Origin: Prorocentrum cordatum
Taxonomy: Eukaryota > Sar > Dinophyceae > Prorocentrales > Prorocentraceae
Assembly (NCBI GenBank): GCA_963575745.1
Contig: CAUYUJ010017830.1
Location: 105,001-169,000 of the forward strand
DNA length: 64,000 bases
Reading direction: 5' to 3'
The notes beneath the pieces were generated by a model. It made no database searches. It was not told the DNA's origin and saw only the letters and a list, made by a program, of their open reading frames with translations. Both the position numbers and the translations under genes were made by a program. This document shows, in pieces, positions 1 through 11,727 of this stretch (position 1 is the first letter of the stretch; every line of letters starts with the position of its first letter).

Positions 1-640
1 CGACCACCCCGCGACCCGCCCCACGACCCACCCGGCGACCCACCCGCGCCGCGACCCACCCGCGACCCACCCGCGACCCACCCGCGACCCACCCGCGACC
101 CACCCGCGACTCATCGCGACCCACCCCGCGACCCATCTGCGACCCACCTTCGACCCAAACCACGTTCAAGGGACAAACCACCATTTTCGGGGCCTGCGGC
201 GGGTTTTTTTTTCATTGCTTCCAGGTGGAGAGCCCGCGACCCACCCCGCGACCAACTCGCGACCAACCCGCGACTCAAACCACGTTCAGGGTACAAACCA
301 TAGTTTTCGGCGCCTGCGGCGGGCATCCTTTGCATTCGTTTCAGGTGGAGAGCCCGCGGCCCACCCGCGACCACGTTCAGGGTACAAACCCAATTTTTCG
401 GCGCCTGCGGCGGTCATCTTTTGCACTCGTTCCCGGTGGAGAACCCGCGGCCCACCCGCGACCCAAACCACGTTCAGTGTACAAACCAAATTTTACGGCG
501 CCCGCGGCGGGCTGCTTTTGCATGCGCTCCAGGTGGAGGTGGAGAGCCCGCGACCCACGCGCGACCCAAACCACGTTCACTGAACAAACCAATGCCGCAC
601 AAGCGCGGCGGCGGATTTTTGCATGCCGTCTGAGCCCGCA
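1..640. repeat. GC-rich minisatellite (GACCCACCCGC and about 100-bp units)
   Basis: The first 170 bases are short GACCCACCCGC-type repeats. Five longer units follow, each containing a CACGTTCAGGGTACAAACC-like string and a GCGCCTGCGGCGGGC-like string. The CACGTTC anchors lie at about 171, 281, 372, 470 and 572. A related GACCCACC plus CCTGCGGCGGGC block lies at 19100-19400. The overlapping open frames on both strands are products of the repeat. Confidence 0.85.
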
Positions 641-837
641 ACGACCTCTTCAAGCCCCGCGCATTCACACCAGCCCGTCGAGCAACTTTGCCCTGGCGGG
701 TTGCCTTGATCAGAGAAGTCGGGGAGCATAACGTGGAAAAAAGGATTGCGTTGCCGACGTTGGGAAAGGAGGGTGAGGCAGGAGGAGTACACAGGGTACG
801 AGGAGGACGCGGAAGAAGAGAGGATGTAAGGAGAATG

Positions 838-925
838 TGGAGAAAGAGGCGGAGGAGGAGCAGGAGGACGAGGAGGGGGAGGAGGGGGAGGAGGGGGATG
901 ATGATGATGATGATGATGATGATGC

Positions 926-962
<37 letters not shown>

Positions 963-1196
963 CGACACTGGGAGGACGATGATGGAGGCCGATGAGGGGG
1001 AGGACGACAATGGGAGGACGATGATGGAAGGACGAGGGGGGGAGAGAGAGGACGAGAAAGAAGAGGAGGAGGAGGACGAGGTGGAGGAGGAGGATGACGA
1101 TGACGATGACGATGACGACGAGGACGAGGAAGAGGAGGAGGAGGAGGAGGAGGAGGAGGAGGAGGAGGAGGAGGAAGAGGAGGAGGACGAGGAGAG
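838..1196. repeat. GAG/GAT microsatellite
   Basis: Purine-rich low-complexity DNA with a (GAT)n run near 898-960 and a (GAG)n run near 1070-1196. Poly-Met, poly-Glu and poly-Ser frames here are not believable proteins. Confidence 0.9.
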
Positions 1197-2267
1197 CGCC
1201 ATCGACAAGGAAGGTGGGGGCCACGAGGTCCGCCGGCTCGACCACGCCCGCGTCGCCCGCGCCCGCCCCTTCACTCTTATCCGCAATTTCGGGGTGCTAC
1301 GTAATGCTTCCGACAGCGGGGCCAAACCAAAAACGATGTCCCTCGCACAGGCTCGCGAAGGATTCCGTCAACGGGCGCTCAGAACTGGAGATCACCTTCG
1401 ACGGATGGAGGGAGAGTTACGCCAGCTGTGTATGCAGGGGGCGTTTTCAACCATTGGCGAAGCTGTCTTCAACCACTGGCGACGCTGTCTCCAGCCACGT
1501 CTCCATGTCTGCGCGCCAGCTCGGGCCCAAAGAGATCCCGTGGGGTCCCCAAACTGGGGACCTCAAAGCTTTCCCGCCGAGCTTCCCTCTAGGATTCCTC
1601 CGAGCTTCCCCTGGCGATCCGTCCGAACACCCAGCAGGCCCCCTTCGGGACCCGCTTCAGGTCCCCGTGGCTGTCGGACAGTCTTGCCTTCGCTGAGCTC
1701 TCAAAAACTGCTCCGCGCGCCAGACCGCCACGGCGACACCCGTGCGCAGCATACCGCGCGGGAGGGCGGGGGGGTCACGGAAGGCTCCTGCGACGTCCCT
1801 CCGCGGGCTCGCCTGCTGGATCCCCATGGGGAGTCAATTTCCGCATGGGGTTGGCCATTTGGGACTGCCTATGTCCACGCGGACCCGCGTCTTCGCGTGC
1901 TTCTGTGCCCAACTGCGAATGCTCTTCCGTCGCTTCGGCTTCCTGACGAGCTCCTGCGGCTTCGTATTGATCTTACGGGCTATGATTTCCCCTTGTCTAT
2001 GTGTTCATTGTCACTGGGCGATGGGCAAGGTGGCGGCATTCTTGTCATTCTGTTCGACGATTCCCTGTCGGCAAAGTCTCAGGGCTATTTTTCTGTCATG
2101 ACTACTATCTCAGGTGCTAGCGATATTGCCAGGAGGCGCCACCCGAAATCATTAGCTCTTTTTCTTGTTGTGCTAGCGCCGTCGCTGGTGGGTTGCGTGT
2201 GTACCGCTTGCGTCCAAAAGTTAACCTCGTTGGTCACCTCGTCGGTGAATGGGGCTCCCCCGCAATT
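1197..2267. other. No gene seen
   Basis: Unique-looking GC-rich sequence. Frames are open only because stops are rare; no domain, motif or exon-like segment was recognised on either strand. Confidence 0.5.
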
Positions 2268-2498
2268 GAGCAGGGACCGACCGTCCCAGCATTCCTATAG
2301 GCCTACCACGAAATGTCCTAGAACCCCAACATGTTCTAGAAACAAACAGACTGTTCTTAGAACATCAGCCCAGTGTGCTTAACCAAGACGATCTCGGCCA
2401 GAAATGTTCAAAAACATTTCTTTCAAACCAGAAAAATTCTTAGAACATTCGTTGGTGGGCTTTTGAGCCAACCGGGACGCCTCGCCACTGCTTGACGC
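2268..2498 (+). repeat. Dispersed repeat family D, copy 1
   Basis: About 230 bp that match 28716-29140. Both begin GAGCAGGGACCGACCGTCCC, carry several GTTCTTAGAAC-like short palindromes and end near CCACTGCTTG. This copy lacks the B element inserted in copy 2, so it serves as the empty site. Confidence 0.75.
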
Positions 2499-2567
2499 AG
2501 GCCGACGAGGCGACCTGGCGGGGTCAAGAGTACGCGCGCCGGGACGTCCGCCCTGCTCCAAGTGGCA

Positions 2568-2755
2568 ACGGAAGGAATTCCGAGTCCGTCCGCCAAGTGA
2601 CCCAGAGGAGTGGAACACAGCGGGACATACGACTTTGGAGTCCCGAAACGGTGCGGTGACATACCGCGCGGTGACCTGGAAATCCTCAAATATTGGCAAC
2701 GGAGAGGGCTCTGAGTCAGTCCGCTAAGTGACCCAGAGGATTGGAACACACCAGG
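2568..2755. repeat. Imperfect direct duplication around a foldback fragment
   Basis: A segment ending AAGTGACCCAGAGGA.TGGAACAC occurs at about 2568-2625 and again at 2698-2753. Between them is a GTGCGGTGAC-containing stretch related to the foldback elements at 13260-13475. Confidence 0.55.
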
Positions 2756-2756
2756 T

Positions 2757-2912
2757 TAGGTCGGGCATGTCCCTCTACAGGCGGATTTTGGATGACAAAT
2801 AAAAACCGACCCCAAATACTCCAAAGATGCTCAAAAGTAATCAACAAATCGTCCCCAGACTTTCCTTGACTATCTTTGAATATTCCCCCTGTAGAGGGAC
2901 AGGCCCGACTTA
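2757..2912 (+). mobile_element. Family A miniature inverted-repeat element, copy 1
   Basis: 156 bp bounded by TA on both sides. The left end reads GGTCGGGCATGTCCCTCTAC, the right end GTAGAGGGACAGGCCCGACT, giving inverted ends of about 23 bp. The interior is AT-rich and non-coding. The TA flanks and lack of coding fit a non-autonomous Tc1/mariner-like element; the superfamily is inferred. Confidence 0.8.
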
Positions 2913-5388
2913 ACACAATGAGAAGTAAGACGGACCAGGATTGGGTTTTCCCCGCCATGCCTGGCACTGCGCTCTCACTGAACCTCGGGGAGGCGGAGGG
3001 GAAGGAGGAGGTGGTGGGTGACAAGAGCGGTCGCAAAGGCACCTCGAAAGAATCCAGTAGGACAAACTTGGTGACGGAGGGTGAGTTCATAAACGCGGCC
3101 GTGACACTATTTTCGCAGACGCTTGCGGATCACGTTAGCGTGGGCGCAGCCTCATGCAATAGCAACTTCAACATCCGAGCATCCGACCTCTTTGGGTGGG
3201 ACATTGCACCCATCGGTGCGACATAATGGTCACGCTGCGCGAACCAGACGTGATGTAGACACGAGATGCACTGACGTGGCGAGGCGAGAGAGCAACAACG
3301 AATCATCCACCGCCTTCCGTTGCCATGGGGGTATGCCATCTATCCGTATCCAAGCCCTCGCGGACTGGATTTCCAGAGCCCGACCCCGTGCATAAGTGGT
3401 CGCATGGATATTTGGCGCGCAGGGCATACGCGAAAGAACGCACTGTATCCACGGGGTCGCGGCCCAAGGGCCCGGCCCACGAGACCGTGCATACGGATAT
3501 GTTGCCCGCCAGCGGACCCGCCGCCGCCGTCCTTCAAGAGGAGCACGAAGTCATGATGCTGAAGCGTTCCAGGATTTTGTCTCTGCTGTCCTGCTGCCCC
3601 GCGCAAGCTCCAGAGCCGAGAGGGCCTTCATATGCCCATGAGCTCCTGGAGCGGCCCTGTTTGGCTGTTCTCCCCCATCCACTATGTCCCCCACCCGCAA
3701 GGCTAGCTTTACGCGGCAGTGATGGATGTAATACTGCGCCACCTAATTCAGCAGGGGCGTCGGCCAAGCTTATCACACGAAAGATACCCAACCGAACGTG
3801 AGCACTTTTTTTTACCAGCGGAAGAAGCCCTGCGGCAGGGGGGGGGAGGAAGGGGAGGAGGGGGAAGCGCGGCGGCCCGACGCGCCGCCGCGCACCAGCG
3901 GAAGGGGAGAGGCCATCTCGTGATTCTACTTTGGTGTCGACGGGTTAGCGCGGTCCTCTCTAGAACTAGCGAGGGATGGAGAAGGTGCGAGGTGAAGATG
4001 GTGCGAGGTGAAGATGGCGACGGGGCACTGACGGAACGGGGCGAATCTGAAGCCTGCGCCTCCTCCATCTCCTCCTCATCCACATTCGCCTGCACTGCGT
4101 CAACATCGATGGGATTACCAAGGCTGCATATCCTTGCCGCGCTGTGTACAATACTGGGGGTGCGGGTGACAACTAGATCACAGGATGCAGTAACATCATG
4201 GGGGTGTTGAGCAAGAGCAACGGTGCTGTGCCTTAGCACATTATATCTCGCAGGCATGCTCACAGAAACGTAGGCCGTGCATTAACACATCCTAGCGGGA
4301 GCCGCTGCAGGACCATGTTACAGTCTGCGATGCATAAGCGACGTGGCGTGAAACATATGCCACCAAGCACACAGGGAACAGTGCATTCAGCGACGCTACA
4401 GGCATCGCGCCTTACGCGGCGGCACCAATGAGCCCAAACCGCAATGTACGTACTGGGTTCTGCCTGGAGGAGGAAGAGGAGGAGGAGAGCGACGGAGAAG
4501 CGGGGAAGGGTCAGATCATATTGAGTGGCCGTGCGCCCAATGGAGCGCAAACGATACACTGCGAATGAATTCGCGTGTTTCCGACATCCATCCTCCTTCA
4601 CCCAGCTTCGACAAGAACAAAAGAAATATCCACGAAGTGCGAGGGAGCGACGAGCGACCTAGGAGGACGACCGGGGAAACGCGAGCGCGGGATCCGGGGC
4701 GGCTGCTTCCAACACCGCTTCGTCGCGCCAGGAACAACGATCTCTGACAGGGGAGGCAGCGGAGGAAAGGGAGGAAGGGGACGAGACCGGCATCAACTCA
4801 GGACTGGATGTGCTAGGCTCTGCACAATGCTCACGCAATGGATATCCTGCCTCCAGATGAGCTCTGCACGGAGTGACCAGGTGAAACCAGGAGTAGGATC
4901 ACGCTGTACTAAAATGTTTCGCGCAAAGAAGACGCCGCCTTGCAGCCTAATAATTCGTTCTCCAGCAGCGGTAGAAGAGGACTGGACGATCCCTGATTGC
5001 ACGCCGACTCTATACATCTTAATCTTTTTGACCGAACTGCCTATCCACCGTTCGCACTGCGTGCACTTCTGCAGTACCTCTCCGTGCCACCCTCCCCATT
5101 CCCGATCAAATCCTGAAATTGGAAGGGAGGTAGGGGTGGAGGAGGCCAAGGAGGACGCTTGGGCGATGGCAGGGAGCATCACAACACCACCTAAAAAAAT
5201 TGAAGGCGTACTGGGGACACACAAAAAAGATTGCGCAAATCGGCCCCAATGTTAACCGGATCGATACGTCCCGTACAGTGCCAGAGTTTGAGGGCAGCCC
5301 AGGGAAAAGGGTACCTGGCACAACCTACTGACAGCTAGGGTTGTGGATGCCATGACAATGGACCCTCTAACAATCCTGCCATCGAAGA
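2913..5388. other. No gene seen
   Basis: Unique sequence with a G-rich purine run near 3836-3870. No frame shows a recognisable domain, and no exon-like segment with convincing splice borders was found. Confidence 0.45.
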
Positions 5389-5468
5389 AAACATGTGTTT
5401 AAGATGTGTAAAACATGTTCTAAACATGTTTCAAACATGTTTTACATGTTTTAAACATGTTTGACACA
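5389..5468. repeat. AAACATGTTT palindrome cluster
   Basis: Tandem imperfect copies of AAACATGTTT/TTACATGTTT over about 80 bp. Each is self-complementary, so the block can form a series of short hairpins. Confidence 0.8.
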
Positions 5469-5789
5469 TTATAAAAATATCTGGCAATGATTCGGCAGCG
5501 CGCCTCCTCTCCATTAATCGACTTCCACAACTGGCCATCGCTCGGACGTCCATTCCCTGTGTTTTTTTCGGTTTCGTGCGTGGTTTTTCGCCAAATGACC
5601 AAGGATGCTCCTCGATGGTCCTCGCCGAAAGAAAAATGCACACGTCCGAGCGATGCCAAGACAAAGCTAGGGAGGGTGGATCGAGGCACGCAGGTGACTC
5701 CGCCGCCATGCCCCGAGGCACGCAGCCTTCGGGCCCTCGGCATTCCACGGTGCAAACTCTTCTGGGGGCCCACAGCCCCGAATCCTGGG

Positions 5790-6195
5790 TGCCGTCGGGC
5801 CCGGTGCTCCTGGAGTTTCCCGCGCGCTGCCGCGCCACTTTTCTGGGGGCAAGAGGGCCCCAAGACGGGCCAAGAGCGTCCCAAAGAGGCCTCCAAAATG
5901 GTCCAGGAGTCCCGAGACGGCCCCGAGGGGCTCGAAGACGGCGCAAGAAGCCCCCAAAGACGCCCCCAGAGGACCCCGGAGATGGGCCCAAAATGCACAC
6001 CTCATCTCGACGGATTTGAGCGTTCTCGCCTCTTTGGGTTTCCGACGCTCCGAGACGGCAGGGCCCCCCAAATCACCCCAAGGGGCCCGAAAGAGGGCAC
6101 CCAGACGGCCCAAGGGGACCCCCAGACGGCCCAAGAGGGCCACGAGGCGGCCCCACGAGGGCCCGAGTTGAGGAACTCGAGGTGCCCTCCGAGTG
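5790..6195 (+). repeat. CCCAAGA(C/G)GGCC-rich repeat, family H
   Basis: Dense GGCCCCAAGACGGCCCAAGAGG-like units in register with similar blocks at 9930-10400, 10912-11643, 35600-36320, 37200-37400 and 55856-56510. Open frames through it are low complexity (G, R, P, K). Confidence 0.7.
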
Positions 6196-6219
6196 GGGCC
6201 GTCGGTGGAGCTCTTCATG

Positions 6220-7115
6220 GGGCCGCGAGACATGTGAGGGGTGTGCCGAAATGGTTGCGGTGGGCGCATGCGAACGCAGCCACTGGCGCCTTCGTTTGAG
6301 CTCCCTAGGGGGCCACGAAAAGCGTGAGGGGTGTGCCTGAATGGGTGTGGGTGACGCATGCGGGCGGTGCACCAGGGCCTTTGGTAGAGCTCCCTTTGGG
6401 GCCACGAATCGTGTGAGGGGTGTGCCGAAATGGGTGGGTGACGCATGCGTGCGGTGGCACTGCTCCCTACGGGGCCAAGAAGCGTGTGAGGGGTGTGCCG
6501 AACTGGGTGCGAATGACGCATGCGGGCGGTGGCACTGGGGCCTTCGGAGGAGCTCCTTATGGGGCCACGAAGCGTGTGAGGAGTGTGCCGACATGTGTGT
6601 GGGTGACGCATGCGGGCGGTGGCACTGGGGCCTTCGGTGGATGTCCTTCTGGGGCCACGAGACGCGTGAGGGGTGTGCCGAATTGGGTGTGGGTGACGCA
6701 TGCGGGCGGTGGCACTGGGGCCTTCGGGGAAGCTCCCTATGGGGCCACGAAACGTGTGAGGGGTGTGCCGACATGGGTGTGGGTGACGCATGCGGGCGGT
6801 GCCACTGAGGCCTTCGGTGAAGCTCCCTCTGGGGGGCCACGAAACGTGTGAGGGGTGTGCCGACATGGGTGTGGGTGACGCATGCGGGCGGTGGCACTGG
6901 GGCCTTCGGTGGATGTCCTTCTGGGGCCACGAGACGCGTGAGGGGTGTGCCGAAATGGGTGTGGGTGACGCATGCGGGCGGTGCCACTGGGGCCTTCGGT
7001 GGAGCTCCCTATGGGACCACGAAACGTGAGGGGTGTGCCGAATTGGGTGCGGGTGACGCATGCGGGCGGTGCCACTGGGGCCTTCGGTGGAGCTCCCTAT
7101 GGGGCCACGAAGCGC
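6220..7115. repeat. 90-bp minisatellite, about 10 copies
   Basis: The anchor GACGCATGCGGGCGG occurs at 6353, 6440, 6515, 6605, 6695, 6785, 6877, 6967 and 7055, mostly 90 bp apart, with a diverged copy near 6263. Because 90 is a multiple of three, stop-free frames persist on both strands and give 30-residue repeats. This is a property of the array, not evidence for a gene. Confidence 0.9.
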
Positions 7116-7478
7116 TGTACTGGGTGGGTGAAACGCAGGGAGGAGGGATGAGGGGGAGGAGGAGTGAGTGAATGACGCGAGGCGCTGTCTCTTCACAACG
7201 AGGGCCCGACACCACAGGATGGTTAGGAAAAACAATATACTCCCCAATTCCCCCTGCGACATCATTCAAGCCTGGGTCCACGCCGCGTCCCCGCTTCTGC
7301 GACATTACTCGTATACTGTTTCTACATGTTGCCGTGGGAAGGGCACATGCCACAGACTGAGGTTGCGCATCCATCTGTGAGATGACCATGGCGTTCGCCG
7401 CGCTTTGGAATCACCGGTGACTCGGGTAGGGTGCCGGCAACGCGCGGCATGTGTGGCGCCTGAGCTTCCGTGTGCACA

Positions 7479-7658
7479 TATAGTCGGGGCCCTGAAGAAG
7501 GAACCCTCTTCGTTGGGGAGGGGCTCCGTGTTCCTTGATTGCTGCACAGTTTGCCTCGGGTTTTCCTCCGGTTTTCGATGGGAAATCGAAGTTCAACTTG
7601 TGGATAGAAGGGGCCTCGTTCCTTGTTTAGGGTTCCTTGGGTCAAGGGCCCGACTGTA
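7479..7658 (-). mobile_element. Family B miniature inverted-repeat element, copy 1
   Basis: 180 bp flanked by TA, with ends TAGTCGGGGCCCTGAAG and GGGCCCGACTG. It is in reverse orientation to the other copies, and the body matches 17717-17896 and 26423-26601. Confidence 0.8.
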
Positions 7659-7817
7659 GAGCGGTGGCTCTCGTCGCGCTGCTTCTTGACGGCGCTGGTG
7701 CCGTGCGCTCGTGCGGAGCACAGCTTCTTCAGCGCGTGGCTTCACGCTCGAAAAATGGACACGGAATGCAACACGAGGGCGCGCTTCCTGCGCGGAAATG
7801 CCCAGCTTGAATCGAAA

Positions 7818-7960
7818 TACAGTCGGGGCGTTGACTTAAAAACGGAAAATAAGGAACGAGGCCCCTTCTTCCCATACATTAAACTCCGATTTTCCATGGA
7901 AAACCTCAGGCAAACCCAAAGAACACTGTAAAGCAACTAAGGGACACGGAGCGCTTTGCC
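7818..7960 (+). mobile_element. Family B element, copy 2, right end lost
   Basis: Starts TACAGTCGGGGCGTTGACTT and follows the family B body to about GGGACACGGAGCGC. It then diverges, so no right inverted end is present. It lies 160 bp from copy 1 in opposite orientation. Confidence 0.7.
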
Positions 7961-8823
7961 ACTTTGATTCGATGGGAAGCCCCACGCTTCAAAGGCCCGT
8001 GCTCTCTCGCGAGCGATGTGTGTGCCGCGTCCTGGACAGCGCCGACGGCAGAACGACGGCTACGACAACGGGGGCGCAGATTTCGGGAATTCGTGGGTCC
8101 CGACTGTTCGAATGTGACGTTCCGCACCGTGTCGTTTTCGGAGCGCTAGGGAGGGGAATGTGGCTACGCAGGCGCAGGGGAAAGAACACGCGGAAGAGGA
8201 GGATAGAGAAAGATTATGACGAAAAGGGAATGGGGCGAAATATAAGGCATATAATGAGGAGGGGATCGACGCTTTGACGAGACGAGATCGCCAACGGCAG
8301 CTGGCACCTTTGCGCCGTTCGCATGAGCATCAATGGGCCAGATTTCAAAACAATTGTGGCATCGCCTCCATTGAGCGCAATGCGCTATCGAGCGCCCTGC
8401 TCATGCAACTGTGATGCAACGCGACTGGTACTAGACAGGCCCGCAAGCGGAGACTAAGGAGAGGGACCAGGGAGGAAGGGCCGGGGAAACGGGGAGGATG
8501 TGGGGGAGGGATGAGGAGGGGGAATGGCGGGGATGAGAAGCGAGGCTGGGATGTGGCGGATCCTTCTTCAGGTCCAGACCTGGGAGGTCCTCCGCCCGCG
8601 AGGGCCTGCCAACAGAATTCTGCACGTGGCAATCCATATCCTGGGTGTGGCGTAAAATACTGCGATGTCCGGCAGCCGTGCGAGCACGACGGCTGCGTTT
8701 ACGGCGCGCGACGTGCTTCTGCACGGGGAGCGCCACGCGAACGTGCCTGCATGTCGGCGTACGCGCCCTTGCATGCGCCACCGTGGAGGTCACCGCTGCG
8801 ACAGCTCGGACCTGTACGCCCCG

Positions 8824-9016
8824 TTAAATGGGATCTGGCTCGTCGTCGCGGGGGATACTATATGGCTGGTCCAAACGCTCCGATGGCATCGAGAAATAGC
8901 CTTTCTTGCTGTCCACCGGGCACTTGGCTGCGAACGCAGCCTGAGAGGACTCCGAGAGCAGATTGCGTTCTACCGCGACTATCCGCCTGTTCACGCGTTT
9001 AAACTCGTGCGCCATA
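8824..9016 (-). CDS. Terminal exon of the EF-hand voltage-gated cation channel
   Basis: Last recognised exon of the minus-strand channel gene. A TA..AAAG acceptor ends at 9017. The exon opens with one base that completes a codon, then reads MAHEFKRVNRRIVAVERNLL and continues through a lysine/serine-rich stretch to SIPRDDEPDPI and a TAA at 8826-8824. The basic, heptad-like helix after the EF-hands is the usual cytosolic end of dinoflagellate EF-hand channels; I know of no enzymatic role for it. Phase fits the upstream exon (two bases plus T). A GC donor after CAG at 8941 could end the exon earlier, but the frame stays protein-like to the stop, so a terminal exon is preferred. Confidence 0.68.
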
Positions 9017-9277
9017 CTTTTCCTTGGCAAGACTTGTCCGATCGGCCTGGCAGCAGTCCTCCTCTCTCCCCGACTCCTCGCTGGCCCTCCGCATCGTGCT
9101 CGTCGTCGCCCCCCTCCTCGTCCTCGTCCCCTGATTGCGGTACAGATCGCAGGGTGATCGCCGCACGCAAAGACACCAACATTCAATTCCCGAATATTGC
9201 GGCCAACGTTGTGCCGCCACTCTCTGGCGAACGGTGCCCGTTGGGCGACCGGCCTACCGATTTCAGATCAGGCCCAC

Positions 9278-9355
9278 AGCTGAGGACGCTTCTCGATGTA
9301 CTTGAGGTCCAACATCACGGCCTGAAGGTCGAAGCTGGTCGCGGAGCCCTTCAGC
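9278..9355 (-). CDS. Channel exon: helix following EF-hand 2
   Basis: The acceptor is CTCGAG ending at 9356. The exon reads (R)LKGSATSFDLQAVMLDLKYI, the segment that follows an EF-hand of the FVxGCMRL+G.A...D type in dinoflagellate voltage-gated channels. Its first base joins the AG left by the exon at 12556-12599 to make an arginine codon, giving the run G-C-M-R-L-K-G-S-A. The donor is either GT after 9278, or GA after 9293; both keep phase 2 with the terminal exon, 260-280 bp away. Confidence 0.75.
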
Positions 9356-9474
9356 CTCGAGGTTTTGGAACTTCCGCACACCCGCGCGCTGTATCTCGTC
9401 TCAGCTCCCATGATGCCCCCAGATGAGGGAGGATAGAGGCCGAAGCGAGGAGGGTCGATGAGAAGAGATACGGA

Positions 9475-9540
9475 GAGAGAGAGAGAGAGAGAGAGAAAGC
9501 GATTGAAAAAAAGGGAGAGAGAGAGAGAGAGAGAGAGATG
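9475..9540. repeat. (GA)n microsatellite
   Basis: Two GA-dinucleotide runs separated by a short A-rich spacer, within the intron upstream of the 9278-9355 exon. Confidence 0.9.
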
Positions 9541-9849
9541 GAGATATGGGAGGTGACGTGTGACTACGAAAAGGGCACCTCCCTCCCCTGCTCAATAATG
9601 CTTATCCTTCTCACCTTGTTCCCTGCTTCTCGACCTCCTTGCCTATACCTATACGCCCGCACGTGAGCCGATGACGAGGTCGGGAGGGATGGGGGTCGAA
9701 CCAATGACGGGACATCCATCGGGACGACCGACTCCATCCATCGAACAACCTCTCTCGGTCTCACGATCTATCCATCTCACTAACTGTCTACTGATCTCAC
9801 TACCATTACTCGCCGCCTTGCCGCTGGGCGCAGAGCGGGCGTGCCCTGC

Positions 9850-10405
9850 GGCCCTTTGCCTCGGCCCTGAAGCCTCAGTCCTCACGCCCGAAGGGCTTTA
9901 GCGGACACCGACGTCTCAAATCTTCTCGGGCTCGGCGCGGTTCCCCTGAGCTCCGAGGCACCTTCTCGTATGACCTGCTGGGGCCCAAGAGGGTTCTAGA
10001 ACGGACCAGCAGGGCCGCAAGAGGCCCCCAACACAGTCCGAGAGGGCCACGAGACGCCCAATGATGGTTCCAAGATGCCCCAGATGGCCCCCAGATGGCC
10101 CAAGAAGCGTCCAAGACGCACCAAGAGAGCCCCAAGAGCCTTCCCAAGCGGGTCCCGAGAGTCCAGAATCATTGATTTTCCTACTAAGAAGGTTGTTCAA
10201 TGATTTTGGGATCCTCGACTTCTCGAGATCCCGACGCTCAAAGACTGCCCAAAAGCCTCCACGCCCAAGACTGCCCAAGAGGCCACCCAGAAGTGCCCCA
10301 ACCTGGCCCAAAAGGCGCCCACGACGGCCTAAAGCTAGCCCCAAGGGCCCATAAAGGGGGACCGCGAACGGAACATCCGAGCCTTCCGCCCCAAGAGGCC
10401 CCCAG
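9850..10405 (+). repeat. Family H-related repeat
   Basis: Resembles 35600-36320. Both begin near a GCCTCAGTCCTCA string, contain many GGCCCAAGA units and end with GAACGGAACATCC.A followed by CCCAAGAGG. Open frames here are low complexity. Confidence 0.65.
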
Positions 10406-10412
10406 GAGCCCC

Positions 10413-10911
10413 AGTTGATATACTGACTCTGGCCGAGAGAACGTCCATCGCGCGACTCTTCGAGTCTTAGCGCGCTTCCCGTCATGCGCCAGCCCCCCCA
10501 GACCCCCCCAGTTGATACACTGCCTCTGGCCGAGAGAACGTCCATCGCGCGACTCTTCGAATCTTAGCGCGCTTCCCGTCAATACGTCTGAAGATGCGAC
10601 CCCCAACTTCACGATTTTGTGAGGATGTCTCGAGCGAAACGCTCATTTTGGGAATCCGCCAGGTCCCCGATCACGAGGCGATCCCGCGCGTTCCCCCCCC
10701 GGACCCCCCCCCCTTACAAAGAGTCCCTCTGGGCACACAGACGTCCATCGCGCGACTCTTCGAGTCTAAGCGCGTTTCCCGTCATCCGCCACGTCCCCGA
10801 CCACGAGTGCCTCCCCGCGTTCCCCCCCCAGACCCCCCTCAGTTGATACTGCCTCTGGCCGAGAGAACGTCCATCGCGCGACTCTTCGAGTCTCAGCGCG
10901 CTTCCAGTCCT
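10413..10911. repeat. Four copies of a hairpin core ACGTCCATCGCGCGACTC
   Basis: Cores start at about 10441, 10538, 10741 and 10867. Each contains CGCGACTCTTCGAGTC followed by a TAGCGCG-like arm: GACTC pairs with GAGTC around TTC, and GCGCG can pair with CGCGC outside. The spacers carry C-rich runs and a CAGTTGATA..CTGCCTCTGG string. Confidence 0.75.
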
Positions 10912-11643
10912 CCGCCGACCCCTTGGACGGCGTGTGAGATGCTCCCCCCTCCCCAAACCCCTCCCCCGGGAGCCCGGTCCGGCCGGTTTGGATGGGGGTG
11001 GGGGTGGGCGGGGGGGCAAAGGTGCAGCCGCACTCCGGGAGCCTCCAGGGGCCCCAAAACGGGCCCAGAGGGCCCCAAAAGGCCCTCCCCCCGGGACGGT
11101 CCAAGGGGGCCACGAGTCGCCGAGAGATCGCTCGAAGACGCCCAAGATCGCCTCCAGACGGTCCCAGAGGCCCCCAAGACGCCCCAAGAAGCCACCAAGA
11201 GGCGTCCCCAGAGCACATTCGCCTCTTGGGCTTTCACGAGGCCCACAACGGCCCAAGAAGCCCTTAAGATCGACCCAAGATAGCCCAAGAGGCCCCCAAG
11301 AGGGCTCCAAGACGGCCCAAGAGGGCCCCAAGACAGCCCCAGAAGCTTCCAAAACGACCCAGGAGGGCCCCAGGACGGCCCCAAGAGGAGGCCCAGAGGG
11401 GGAACCCGAATGAACATTTCGAGCACTCGGCCCCCAAAAAATCGGCTCCCAAGAGGCTCCCACGAGGCCCCCGAGAGGCCCAACAGAGGCATCAAAACGG
11501 CTCCCAAGAGGCCTCAAAAGTGCTGCCAGGAGAGCCCAGAGAAGCCCAAGAGCAGAGCGGCGATCCGCCAACCGCCCCCGACGAAATCGCAAGAAACTGA
11601 AACTCCGAGATTCCCCCGAAATCGTTCCGCAAGGGGTCGGCGG
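10912..11643 (+). mobile_element. 732-bp inverted-repeat element of family H
   Basis: A perfect 13-bp inverted repeat, CCGCCGACCCCTT at 10912-10924 and AAGGGGTCGGCGG at 11631-11643, bounds GGCCCAAGA-rich sequence with no coding potential. The same left end lies at 55856 and the same right end at 62232-62244. Homology with the second copy runs about 20 bp past the right repeat (to CCAATGAAT), so the exact right border is uncertain. Confidence 0.7.
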
Positions 11644-11727
11644 TGCGGCGTCAACCAATGAATAAAAAACGTTCGCGGGCCGGGTTGCCCCCTTCCCTTG
11701 GGTCGCCGCCGCCCCGTTGTACCCCCT

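Noticed and set aside
474-2382. Long overlapping frames of 564 and 283 residues
   Set aside because: They are produced by GAG/GAT microsatellites and stop-poor GC-rich DNA and show no domain.
8665-9426. 253-residue plus-strand frame
   Set aside because: It is antisense to the better-supported channel tail exons and has no motif of its own.
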